Assembly: GCA_024867545.1 (NCBI GenBank)
Contig: JANFNE010000006.1
Span: forward strand, 62,001-126,000
DNA length: 64,000 nucleotides
Origin: Phytopythium helicoides
Taxonomy: Eukaryota > Oomycota > Peronosporomycetes > Pythiales > Pythiaceae
Direction: 5' to 3'
Both the position numbers and the translations under genes were made by a program. Every line of letters begins with the position of its first letter. Positions within the stretch are counted from its first letter, which is position 1. Below, piece by piece: positions 9,454 to 18,497 of this stretch. Under the pieces are notes generated by a model that was not told where the DNA came from, searched no databases, and saw only the letters and a list, made by a program, of their open reading frames with translations.

Positions 9454-10641
9454 TCACTTGAGCGGCACCGTCGCACCGAGGCTGCTCCATGTCTGCGTCG
9501 CAAAGTACTCCTTCGACTTGATCGAGCGCGTGATGAAGTTGCCGCCAACGAGACCACCGAGAACCGGCAGCTGCGACACACCGCCGTTCGGACCGAGCGG
9601 CACCACCAGCATGTCCACCGTCGGCTTGGGGAACGGCGTGGACACGTTAGCCTGCGTCTTGCGCGCGACACGGGCGAGCTCGGCGCCGAGGTGCTTCCCC
9701 TGCTGTCCGGCCCAGTACGCCATCTTGGGCGTCGGGTGGCTGCTGGCGTCGCCCAGCGCGTAGATGTTGTCGTACTGCGGACTCTCGAGCTGGAACTTGT
9801 CGTTGACCTTGATGGCTCCCTTGGACGTGAGCAGGCTCGCGTCGAGCTTCTGGATGAGGTCGGCGGCAGGCGAGAATCCCGCGCACAGCAGCTGCAGGTC
9901 GGACGTGATCTCCGTCCCCTTGTCGGTGCGCAGCGTGCGCGTCTCGAACGTGTGGCCCTGGAGCGGCGACTCGAGGCGCTCGCCAGTGATGACCTTGATG
10001 TCGAGGCGCTTGAGGTAGCGCGCGAGCTTGGCACGGAACTTGTCGCGCACGTTGGCACCGCTCACGAGCTTGCTGTTCGCGTCGAGGATCGTGACCGTCT
10101 TCTTGGGGTACTTGGCCTTGATCTCGCCGGCGATCTCAATACCCACGGGTCCGCCGCCCACGATCAGCACGCTGCTGGACTTGGTGATCTGCTCGCGCAC
10201 CTGCGCGAACTTGGCCTCGGTGATGGACCGCTTGAAGCTGAGCTTGGCGGGCTTCACGGGCGCCGCGTACGTGCTACCCGTGGCGAGCACGAGGTAGTCG
10301 TAGGCGAGTGTCTTGACGGGTCCGGCGAGCGTGTCTCCGTCTTCGCCCACGGCGGCGTACTCGACCTCGTTGGTGCCGGGCACGATGCGCGTGACGAGCG
10401 CTGGCGTCACCTTGGCAAACGACTTGGACGCAGCGGGCAACGCCTTGTCGTACGGCACGAACAGCTTGTTGGTGAAGCTGGCGTCCACGAAGGCGCGCGG
10501 CGCGCCGACGGCGTGGAAGTAGTACTTGCTCTTCTCGAGCACCACGACCTCGACGTTGTCGGCGCTGGTGAGCGTGCTGGCGAGCGTCTGCGCGACGGCG
10601 ATGCCTGCGGGGCCGCCTCCGACGATCACGATGCGGGCCAT
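9454..10641 (-). CDS. FAD/NAD(P)-dependent oxidoreductase, AIF/FSP1-like, type A copy 1
   Basis: A 395-residue single-exon protein of the pyridine-nucleotide-disulfide oxidoreductase fold. The FAD dinucleotide-binding motif VIVGGGPAGIAVAQ is at residues 5-18, a second GGGPVGIE motif near 158-168 binds NAD(P)H, and the FAD-closing NIYALGDAS motif is near 292-300. No redox-active CxxxxC pair is seen, which separates it from glutathione and thioredoxin reductases and fits the AMID/AIFM2 (FSP1) group. That group moves electrons from NAD(P)H to quinones or similar acceptors. No targeting peptide is visible, so cytosol or a membrane surface is likely. The protein is identical to copy 2 in the opposite arm. 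The leader carries the same core promoter as the other copies (mirror of 11682). Confidence 0.85.
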   Translation of the reverse strand: MARIVIVGGGPAGIAVAQTLASTLTSADNVEVVVLEKSKYYFHAVGAPRAFVDASFTNKLFVPYDKALPAASKSFAKVTPALVTRIVPGTNEVEYAAVGEDGDTLAGPVKTLAYDYLVLATGSTYAAPVKPAKLSFKRSITEAKFAQVREQITKSSSVLIVGGGPVGIEIAGEIKAKYPKKTVTILDANSKLVSGANVRDKFRAKLARYLKRLDIKVITGERLESPLQGHTFETRTLRTDKGTEITSDLQLLCAGFSPAADLIQKLDASLLTSKGAIKVNDKFQLESPQYDNIYALGDASSHPTPKMAYWAGQQGKHLGAELARVARKTQANVSTPFPKPTVDMLVVPLGPNGGVSQLPVLGGLVGGNFITRSIKSKEYFATQTWSSLGATVPLK

Positions 10642-10718
10642 TGCTTGCTTGTGGTCTGGTGGTGGGTGTGGTGGCTGGCTGTGGAGCTGTAGCTGTAGCT
10701 GGCTGGTTGGGAGCTCGC

Positions 10719-10735
10719 GAGTTGTGGAATGAGCG
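10719..10735 (-). promoter_or_regulatory. Oomycete core promoter of type A copy 1
   Basis: On the minus strand this reads CGCTCATTCCACAACTC, an initiator with a CAACT flank about 80 bp before the ATG. It is the exact mirror of 11682-11698. Confidence 0.65.
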
Positions 10736-11083
10736 GTGGACGTCGCTCGTGGGGCCTGCAGTGCGCGCGACAGCTCTGCTCAGAGTCGATCTAGCGCCGT
10801 GACACACGGCGTGAGCGCTGAGCAGAGACCGTAGCTGTTGGCTCCTGCGACACCGCACGTCCATCGAGTCGGACGTGTCACTTGTTTTTTGTATTATGAT
10901 AGGGGAGATGGGCAACCTACACTTTTTGCTTCGACTTGCCACGTCGACCGATTACGGACGTGTCCGCTACGCAAACAAAACCAGAAGGCGAGGCAAAAAC
11001 AAGGCTAGGGCGACTTGAGGCTGGAGCTCCGTTGTCCGTTGTCTACTGCCGGGACCGCTTCATGAATCGAAGCTAGTAAACAC

Positions 11084-11341
11084 CTATACCTCGATTAGCA
11101 CCACTACCCTCCCAGTTTGTCTTTTTGAATATGACTGTTCCAGCGTAAAAAGTTTGGCGAATGTAGAGATGTTGGATGAGAAAATTTGCTAATTGCCTGA
11201 AACTGAAACAGCAACGACGTCGGCTTTCTCTCCTCTCATAACTTCGCCGCCTTCAACTTTCAACTCGACTAGCTGAAAGCATTGAAAAATAGCTAACTTT
11301 GACGACGTGATTTCAATCTACGTTAAGACATAGGTGCATGA
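11084..11341. other. Spacer of inverted repeat IR1
   Basis: About 258 bp of unique, AT-richer sequence between the arms. It lies between two divergent promoters and has no open frame. Confidence 0.7.
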
Positions 11342-11489
11342 GTGTTTACTAGCTTCGATTCATGAAGCGGTTCCGGCAGTAGACAATGATGCATCAACCT
11401 CAAGTCGCCCTAGCCTTGTTTTGCCTCGCCTTCTGGTTTTGTTTGCGTAGCGGACACGTCCGTAATCGGTCGACGTGGCAAGTCGAAGC

Positions 11490-11550
11490 AAAAAGTGTAG
11501 GTTGCCCATCTCCCCTATCATAATACAAAAAACAAGTGACACGTCCGACT
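11490..11550 (+). promoter_or_regulatory. Conserved upstream block of type A genes
   Basis: A block containing GTAGGTTGCCCATCTCCCCT and a following ATACAAAAA tract is repeated upstream of type A copy 3 at 16310-16365, where the rest of the upstream region has diverged, and in mirror image upstream of copy 1. Retention in diverged surroundings suggests a transcription-factor site. Confidence 0.5.
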
Positions 11551-11681
11551 CGATGGACGTGCGGTGTCGCAGGAGCCAACAGCTACGGTCTCTGCTCAGC
11601 GCTCACGCCGTGTGTCACGGCGCTAGATCGACTCTGAGCAGAGCTGTCGCGCGCACTGCAGGCCCCACGAGCGACGTCCAC

Positions 11682-11698
11682 CGCTCATTCCACAACTC
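11682..11698 (+). promoter_or_regulatory. Oomycete core promoter of type A copy 2
   Basis: CGCTCATTCCACAACTC matches the initiator GCTCATTYY. It lies about 80 bp before the ATG at 11776 and is conserved in copy 3 at 16523-16539 and, as CTCATTCCACA, before both type B genes. Confidence 0.65.
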
Positions 11699-11775
11699 GC
11701 GAGCTCCCAACCAGCCAGCTACAGCTACAGCTCCACAGCCAGCCACCACACCCACCACCAGACCACAAGCAAGCA

Positions 11776-12963
11776 ATGGCCCGCATCGTGATCGTCGGAG
11801 GCGGCCCCGCAGGCATCGCCGTCGCGCAGACGCTCGCCAGCACGCTCACCAGCGCCGACAACGTCGAGGTCGTGGTGCTCGAGAAGAGCAAGTACTACTT
11901 CCACGCCGTCGGCGCGCCGCGCGCCTTCGTGGACGCCAGCTTCACCAACAAGCTGTTCGTGCCGTACGACAAGGCGTTGCCCGCTGCGTCCAAGTCGTTT
12001 GCCAAGGTGACGCCAGCGCTCGTCACGCGCATCGTGCCCGGCACCAACGAGGTCGAGTACGCCGCCGTGGGCGAAGACGGAGACACGCTCGCCGGACCCG
12101 TCAAGACACTCGCCTACGACTACCTCGTGCTCGCCACGGGTAGCACGTACGCGGCGCCCGTGAAGCCCGCCAAGCTCAGCTTCAAGCGGTCCATCACCGA
12201 GGCCAAGTTCGCGCAGGTGCGCGAGCAGATCACCAAGTCCAGCAGCGTGCTGATCGTGGGCGGCGGACCCGTGGGTATTGAGATCGCCGGCGAGATCAAG
12301 GCCAAGTACCCCAAGAAGACGGTCACGATCCTCGACGCGAACAGCAAGCTCGTGAGCGGTGCCAACGTGCGCGACAAGTTCCGTGCCAAGCTCGCGCGCT
12401 ACCTCAAGCGCCTCGACATCAAGGTCATCACTGGCGAGCGCCTCGAGTCGCCGCTCCAGGGCCACACGTTCGAGACGCGCACGCTGCGCACCGACAAGGG
12501 GACGGAGATCACGTCCGACCTGCAGCTGCTGTGCGCGGGATTCTCGCCTGCCGCCGACCTCATCCAGAAGCTCGACGCGAGCCTGCTCACGTCCAAGGGA
12601 GCCATCAAGGTCAACGACAAGTTCCAGCTCGAGAGTCCGCAGTACGACAACATCTACGCGCTGGGCGACGCCAGCAGCCACCCGACGCCCAAGATGGCGT
12701 ACTGGGCCGGACAGCAGGGGAAGCACCTCGGCGCCGAGCTCGCCCGTGTCGCGCGCAAGACGCAGGCTAACGTGTCCACGCCGTTCCCCAAGCCGACGGT
12801 GGACATGCTGGTGGTGCCGCTCGGTCCGAACGGCGGTGTGTCGCAGCTGCCGGTTCTCGGTGGTCTCGTTGGCGGCAACTTCATCACGCGCTCGATCAAG
12901 TCGAAGGAGTACTTTGCGACGCAGACATGGAGCAGCCTCGGTGCGACGGTGCCGCTCAAGTGA
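11776..12963 (+). CDS. FAD/NAD(P)-dependent oxidoreductase, AIF/FSP1-like, type A copy 2
   Basis: The 395-residue protein has the same amino-acid sequence as copy 1 in the opposite arm: VIVGGGPAGIAVAQ for FAD, GGGPVGIE for NAD(P)H, and NIYALGDAS. The pair diverges from the 258-bp spacer, so both could be driven by one regulatory centre. Complete protein identity alongside drifting outer flanks points to recent duplication or continuing gene conversion between arms. Function is inferred from the AMID/FSP1 group: NAD(P)H-dependent reduction of a quinone-type acceptor. Confidence 0.85.
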   Translation: MARIVIVGGGPAGIAVAQTLASTLTSADNVEVVVLEKSKYYFHAVGAPRAFVDASFTNKLFVPYDKALPAASKSFAKVTPALVTRIVPGTNEVEYAAVGEDGDTLAGPVKTLAYDYLVLATGSTYAAPVKPAKLSFKRSITEAKFAQVREQITKSSSVLIVGGGPVGIEIAGEIKAKYPKKTVTILDANSKLVSGANVRDKFRAKLARYLKRLDIKVITGERLESPLQGHTFETRTLRTDKGTEITSDLQLLCAGFSPAADLIQKLDASLLTSKGAIKVNDKFQLESPQYDNIYALGDASSHPTPKMAYWAGQQGKHLGAELARVARKTQANVSTPFPKPTVDMLVVPLGPNGGVSQLPVLGGLVGGNFITRSIKSKEYFATQTWSSLGATVPLK

Positions 12964-13376
12964 GAAGTCGACGGGTAGCTTCTCAGGTCGTGCTCTTGCA
13001 GCATGCATGTTGGTCTCGACAGAATCCTGACCCTGCGCTGTAGCTTGTAGCCACCAGCGTCGGCACTGGTGGCAGACAAGTGTTGTAAATTTATATATTC
13101 GCCTTGTACCATCACGAATACGTCGTTTTGCCTCGCCGATATCGTCGCTATTGTGTAGATTGCAGCTCTGATGCGAGGCCCAAGAACTCGCACGCTACCA
13201 TTTTTTGGTAGAAAGGAGTCAATGCTGACGGTGTTGAGGGTTTCCAGCGGTGAACGCGAAATCGGACTCGGCTCACAACCTTGTGTCCCTTGTCAAGTCA
13301 AATTCGTGGTGATAGAAGTGGCAGTATTTGGTCACATTGAGCGATGACATGAAGTGATCTCGTTGTTGAAAGCTGG

Positions 13377-13859
13377 AAAGCGATCGGTTTGATTAGAATG
13401 GAGTTCACGCACTCTCTCGTTTTGAGCTGTGGAACGGGATTGCGTCTGAACATGACATTGCGACTGATAGTAGTTGAATATGTAACGCGTTGTAGCGTCA
13501 GTCTGTATGGTGAACGAGGGCCCTTTCATACCGAATGCTGTTTCCATGGGGAATGTGCTATTGGTGAATAACTCACTGCACTCGAGCGCTGTAGTTTACG
13601 ATCCGCAAGTCATAGTTCAGCGCTTGCAGACTCTTGGGCGAACGTTTTGATTCGAAGTTATTCGTGATTCGGTTTTGATATCGTGAAATCTCATCGTTCG
13701 CGTATCATCTTCCAGCAAATTGGACTTGTCAAGTTGGTAGGTCAGTCCAGTGTGAGATACATATCATCGTCGGCACACCCAGATAGTGTAGTTGAACACC
13801 GCTTTGATCCGTGTTTCCCTTTATAACGGTCCACGATATACATACATGAAGTAATGGAA
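13377..13859. other. Unique stretch between IR1 and IR2
   Basis: AT-richer sequence without a recognised gene. Short open frames on both strands lack any family signature. Confidence 0.5.
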
Positions 13860-15722
13860 TCAGGGCGTCTTTGAGCACCAAATCGTTATGGTCTAGCTTC
13901 CATGTGATCATCAGCTTCAGATTTGACGATGAGGTCCCATGGAATTCCTGATTTCTCCCTGAGCTTAAGCGACCGAACGAAATCAAGCACCTAACCTTGC
14001 ACAACGACCTCCACCTCCACCAACCGACTTCAAGCTCAACTCCTTGCTATGCGTGCGTACGCTGTCCGTGAAAACTGCATGGAAGTCCTATGGTGCCACA
14101 ATCTTCTTCACGAAACAACCGTCCTCGATTATGCATGTTTACATATATCGCCGCGATTTTTGCCATCTATAGCAGTGCATTGAACATATTCCAGGTCGAA
14201 TACACTGACATAGTCAAATGGATGATGCAACTTAGGGACCATCATTCCCACCAGGTATTATGGCCCCCCACGATGTGTCATTCTGAAGCTCCGAAGGTCG
14301 CTTCACTCGCTCTGCTGCAGCGCCAACAACCTCCTCGACGCAGCCAGCAGCTCCCCACTCCTCTCATTCCACAGCTTTCGCCGCCTCGGAGACCCCAAAC
14401 TCGCTCCAGCAGCCTTCCTACAGCCTCCCAAACCACCCGTTCGTCATGCGCATTGTCATCATCGGAGGTGGATCTGCTGGCATCGCATGCGCGCAGACGC
14501 TCGCTGGTCGCCTTCGCCCGGCCGACAATGTCGAGGTCGTCGTGATTGAGAAGAGCTCAGCGCAGTTTTACCCTATTGGCGTCCCTCGTGCCTACGTTGA
14601 ACCCACGTTCGCGGAAAAGCTCTTCATCCCGTACGACAAGGCCATCCCCGATGCAGCCGCGGGTTTCGTCAAGATCCTGCGCGGTGTCGTCACGAGCATC
14701 TCCTCGACACCTAACCAGGTCTCATACCGCACGATTGACAACTACGACCGAGAGAGCGAGCAAGTCGAGACGATGAGCTTCGACTACCTCGTCATTGCTA
14801 CCGGCAGCACGTACACGGTCCCCATCAACCCGGACCCCTCGGTGTACTCGCCGACCGAGACGAGGCAGCAACTGCACAATGTGAACCGTGAGATCGAGAG
14901 AGCCAACAGCATCCTTGTCATCGGTGGCGGTTCTGTCGGCTGTGAGGTCGCGGGCGAGATCAAGTCCAAGTACCCGCAGAAGGAGGTGACGATCCTCGAG
15001 GGCCGCGAGAAGCTCGTCGCCAACAGCAACCTGCGCGAGAGCTTCTACACGACGCTTAAGGACAGTCTCGAGCGACTGGGTGTGAAGATCATCTTGAACG
15101 AGCGCCTCACGGAGACGATGAAGGGTAACTCGTTCGAGAGGCGCACGGTCGTGACCAACAAGGGCACACGGATCGAGTCCGACATTCAGTTGCTCTGCGG
15201 CGGTTTCCGTCCCATGGGGGAGCTCGTCAAGGCGATGAATCCGGCGTTGGTCAACGAGCGCGGCTTCATCCGCGTGAAGGACACGCTGCAGTTCGCCGAC
15301 CCTACCTACTCGCACATGTTTGTGATCGGCGATGCGAGCGACCACAAATCGCCTAAGCTGGCGTTCATCGCCGCTGAGCAGGGCAAGTTCATCGGTCAGG
15401 AGCTTGCGAACGCCGTGCGCAGCAAGAACGGCTACGTTTTCAGTAAGCCGTACCAAGGGCTCTCGACTGAGGCGTGCATCTTGCCGCTCGGTCCGAACGG
15501 CGGCGTCACACAGCTGCCAATGTTCGGAGGTATCGTTTTGGGTAACCGGACCACGCGAATGATCAAGGGCGGCGACTACTTTACTGGTAAGACGTGGAAG
15601 GGAATGGGTTTGACGGCGCCGCAGTAGGTAGCTGTCTCCAAGACTGCTCCGATGTTTGTTTGCACTTTCTGAAATACACCTGATCGATTGATCTTTGCAT
15701 GAACCCACGTCGAACTGCAAGT
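13860..15722. repeat. Left arm of inverted repeat IR2 (type B genes)
   Basis: Homologous, in reverse complement, to about 18498-20370. The match is high over the gene (14446-15627 against 18593-19774) and over the 150-bp leader. Upstream it is patchy, with recognisable blocks such as GCCGCGATTTTTG at 14150 and 20095. It encloses type A copy 3 and is older than IR1. Confidence 0.85.
14446..15627 (+). CDS. FAD/NAD(P)-dependent oxidoreductase, AIF/FSP1-like, type B copy 1
   Basis: A 393-residue paralogue of the type A proteins. The FAD motif VIIGGGSAGIACAQ is at residues 3-16, the NAD(P)H motif VIGGGSVGCE near 162-171, and MFVIGDAS in the C-terminal half. It aligns with type A along its whole length but with many substitutions, so the A/B split predates the local duplications. 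It differs from type B copy 2 at roughly 20 residues, many near the C-terminus. The leader contains CTCATTCCACA about 80 bp upstream of the ATG. The ATG is the only start that keeps the Rossmann motif at the extreme N-terminus. Confidence 0.83.
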   Translation: MRIVIIGGGSAGIACAQTLAGRLRPADNVEVVVIEKSSAQFYPIGVPRAYVEPTFAEKLFIPYDKAIPDAAAGFVKILRGVVTSISSTPNQVSYRTIDNYDRESEQVETMSFDYLVIATGSTYTVPINPDPSVYSPTETRQQLHNVNREIERANSILVIGGGSVGCEVAGEIKSKYPQKEVTILEGREKLVANSNLRESFYTTLKDSLERLGVKIILNERLTETMKGNSFERRTVVTNKGTRIESDIQLLCGGFRPMGELVKAMNPALVNERGFIRVKDTLQFADPTYSHMFVIGDASDHKSPKLAFIAAEQGKFIGQELANAVRSKNGYVFSKPYQGLSTEACILPLGPNGGVTQLPMFGGIVLGNRTTRMIKGGDYFTGKTWKGMGLTAPQ

Positions 15723-16309
15723 GATGGATCTTGACGTCGCTCGTGAGACGAGTGCGTGCGTGAGCAGCTGAGAGGAGGAGAGACAAGTGGCTGGTTCGAA
15801 GGGTAGTTGTGTCAAACGACGACAAGGTTCGTTAGCTTGTCACGCCGTCCGTGAGTTTACAGCAATACACACCTGCGGTGGCATCGTTTCGCAGGCTCTC
15901 CGGCCACCGCTGCCAGCGTCAGCATTTTCGTGAGATGATTGTATGCGATTTACTGCCGCTATCTTGGACGTGAACCGAGAGGTGATGACCATCGGAGGCG
16001 GCGGTGAGCCACTGATGCGTCCCGCACCGCCGTCATCATCGACACTTCAACGTGTAGCGACCTACACGTTGGCATACAGTACTGGTGTACATTTTTGGCC
16101 AATGGAAGTGAAGGATTGGGCGCACGTCATCGACGTGAAACTCCGTAATCGTAGATTGGCTAATCTGCAAACTTGCATTCATTTTGTACACAACATCATA
16201 CCATAGAGTTTTTTTAACATCACTAGATCCAAAATTCGACTATTAAATTAAGCCATCATCCACTTTTGATTCGAATGCGGGGTTTGCGAATCGAAGCGGT
16301 CCGTAATCC
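15723..16309. other. Spacer of IR2, left part
   Basis: Between type B copy 1 and type A copy 3; no recognised gene. The short tract CGGAGGCGGCGGTGAGCC near 15992 resembles the glycine-motif coding sequence of the oxidoreductases, but too briefly to call a gene fragment. Confidence 0.45.
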
Positions 16310-16365
16310 ATAGGCAAAAAAGTGTAGGTTGCCCATCTCCCCTATCATCATACAAAAACCAAGTG
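16310..16365 (+). promoter_or_regulatory. Conserved upstream block of type A copy 3
   Basis: Same block as at 11490-11550 (GTAGGTTGCCCATCTCCCCT, then ATACAAAAA), about 280 bp before the ATG. Confidence 0.5.
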
Positions 16366-16443
16366 AAATCCGACTCGATGGACGACAGCACCAAGTCACA
16401 CATTGCACGCGGACTGGGCGTGGCGCCGCGCTCGTGTCGCAAG

Positions 16444-16464
16444 CGCGAGCAGCTACGGTCTCCG
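16444..16464 (+). promoter_or_regulatory. 21-bp element shared with the leader of an unrelated gene
   Basis: GCGAGCAGCTACGGTCTCCG plus one preceding C occurs here, 150 bp upstream of type A copy 3, and again at 21620-21640 just before the ATG of an unrelated protein. Copies 1 and 2 retain only the inner AGCTACGGTCTC. Confidence 0.6.
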
Positions 16465-16616
16465 CTCACGCCACGTCTGCGGCTGTGGGTGGCGCCGCCG
16501 GCCCCGCGAGCTGGAGCTCCACCGCTCATTCCGCAACTCGCGAGCTCCCAACCAGCCAGCTACAGCTACAGCACCACAGCCAGCCACCACACCCACCACC
16601 AGACCACAAGCAAGCA

Positions 16617-17804
16617 ATGGCCCGCATCGTGATCGTCGGAGGCGGCCCCGCAGGCATCGCCGTCGCGCAGACGCTCGCTAGCACGCTCACCAGCGCCGAC
16701 AACGTCGAGGTCGTGGTGCTCGAGAAGAGCAAGTACTACTTCCACGCCGTCGGCGCGCCGCGCGCCTTCGTGGACGCCAGCTTCACCAACAAGCTGTTCG
16801 TGCCGTACGACAAGGCGTTGCCCGCTGCGTCCAAGTCGTTTGCCAAGGTGACGCCAGCGCTCGTCACGCGCATCGTGCCCGGCACCAACGAGGTCGAGTA
16901 CGCCGCCGTGGGCGAAGACGGAGACACGCTCGCCGGACCCGTCAAGACACTCGCCTACGACTACCTCGTGCTCGCCACGGGTAGCACGTACGCGGCGCCC
17001 GTGAAGCCCGCCAAGCTCAGCTTCAAGCGGTCCATCACCGAGGCCAAGTTCGCGCAGGTGCGCGAGCAGATCACCAAGTCCAGCAGCGTGCTGATCGTGG
17101 GCGGCGGACCCGTGGGTATTGAGATCGCCGGCGAGATCAAGGCCAAGTACCCCAAGAAGACGGTCACGATCCTCGACGCGAACAGCAAGCTCGTGAGCGG
17201 TGCCAACGTGCGCGACAAGTTCCGTGCCAAGCTCGCGCGCTACCTCAAGCGCCTCGACATCAAGGTCATCACTGGCGAGCGCCTCGAGTCGCCGCTCCAG
17301 GGCCACACGTTCGAGACGCGCACGCTGCGCACCGACAAGGGGACGGAGATCACGTCCGACCTGCAGCTGCTGTGCGCGGGATTCTCGCCTGCCGCCGACC
17401 TCATCCAGAAGCTCGACGCGAGCCTGCTCACGTCCAAGGGAGCCATCAAGGTCAACGACAAGTTCCAGCTCGAGAGTCCGCAGTACGACAACATCTACGC
17501 GCTGGGCGACGCCAGCAGCCACCCGACGCCCAAGATGGCGTACTGGGCCGGACAGCAGGGGAAGCACCTCGGCGCCGAGCTCGCCCGTGTCGCGCGCAAG
17601 ACGCAGGCTAACGTGTCCACGCCGTTCCCCAAGCCGACGGTGGACATGCTGGTGGTGCCGCTCGGTCCGAATGGCGGTGTGTCGCAGCTGCCGGTTCTCG
17701 GCGGTCTCGTTGGCGGCAACCTCATCACGCGCTCGATCAAGTCGAAGGAGTACTTTGCGACGCAGACATGGAGCAGCCTCGGTGCGACGGTGCCGCTCAA
17801 GTGA
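16617..17804 (+). CDS. FAD/NAD(P)-dependent oxidoreductase, AIF/FSP1-like, type A copy 3
   Basis: A 395-residue protein that appears to differ from copies 1 and 2 by a single Phe-to-Leu change near residue 365. It lies inside the spacer of IR2, between the two type B genes. The frame is open upstream to 16329, but the start at 16617 is chosen because the core promoter (16523-16539) lies downstream of that ATG and because all paralogues start at MARIVIVGGG. Upstream of about 16480 the sequence diverges from copies 1 and 2 except for the block at 16310. The 3' flank matches IR1 only for about 45 bp. Confidence 0.85.
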   Translation: MARIVIVGGGPAGIAVAQTLASTLTSADNVEVVVLEKSKYYFHAVGAPRAFVDASFTNKLFVPYDKALPAASKSFAKVTPALVTRIVPGTNEVEYAAVGEDGDTLAGPVKTLAYDYLVLATGSTYAAPVKPAKLSFKRSITEAKFAQVREQITKSSSVLIVGGGPVGIEIAGEIKAKYPKKTVTILDANSKLVSGANVRDKFRAKLARYLKRLDIKVITGERLESPLQGHTFETRTLRTDKGTEITSDLQLLCAGFSPAADLIQKLDASLLTSKGAIKVNDKFQLESPQYDNIYALGDASSHPTPKMAYWAGQQGKHLGAELARVARKTQANVSTPFPKPTVDMLVVPLGPNGGVSQLPVLGGLVGGNLITRSIKSKEYFATQTWSSLGATVPLK

Positions 17805-17849
17805 GAAGTCGACGGGTAGCTTCTCAGGTCGTGCTCTTTTGTGGCAGAC

Positions 17850-18497
17850 AGACAAGCTCCTCTAGCTTGTAGCAACCAGTGTTGACAGCAGCGGCATGCG
17901 AGTGTAGTAAAACTGGGTATAAGTATATTCGCCTTGCTATTGAAACTGTGTTGTGCGCATATGGGAGCTCTGTTATTGCGACGTGGTGTTTTCCTTCTTT
18001 CACACTTCGAAGTATATTGTATCCGTTGAGCTCTTTGTGCAACACCATACAAGTCGGAATGTGAAATTGGCGGCCCGACGGGTAATGAAACTGTGAAGGC
18101 AGCTCAGATGACATGTTCTGCATGAACCGAGCTCCAATGGGGTTCGCAAACTGAGCAATTGATGAGAATCCAATCGTGAGTGGCAAAGCCCTGTCCAGTA
18201 TGGGTGGTAGGAGCTTGAGCAACCCGTCGCCAGCATTTTGATAGCCGTGGATTGGGTGGCGGATAGCTAGTTCATCTCTTGAGTCTGCTGACTGAGATAC
18301 CTGTACTTGCACCTTCACCTCAAGGAGCGAGGGTCTCTGGTGCCGGCAGCATAATCTCATAAGCATGCTGACACTGTCGGTGGGAGTTGTAGACGCAACG
18401 CACAGCCATCACCAGTCAGGCATGACTTGCTGTCAAAGATTCAACAAACGACGGGAAAAGTTCTCCAACAGCGCCAAATTGTCGTTAAAGGTGCAGC
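17850..18497. other. Spacer of IR2, right part
   Basis: Between type A copy 3 and the right arm. No recognised gene; the open frames here lack family features. Confidence 0.45.

Larger units (their letters stand above)
9041..11083. repeat. Left arm of a ~2.0 kb inverted repeat (IR1)
   Basis: This stretch is the reverse complement of 11342-13376, with mirror positions summing to 22417 across the gene. The arms are practically identical through the coding region and upstream leader and drift outward: scattered substitutions appear around 9160-9310 against 13107-13260. An 8-bp length difference lies near 11025. Each arm holds a complete type A oxidoreductase gene, so the pair is head to head. 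Confidence 0.95.
11342..13376. repeat. Right arm of inverted repeat IR1
   Basis: Reverse complement of 9041-11083. It contains type A copy 2 with its promoter and 3' flank. Identity declines in the outer 250 bp and stops near 13376. Confidence 0.95.

Noticed and set aside
9409..10692. 427-residue frames antisense to the type A oxidoreductases (also at 11725-13008 and 16566-17855)
   Set aside because: Arg/Leu/Glu/Val-rich antisense shadow of a GC-rich gene, repeated only because the gene is duplicated.
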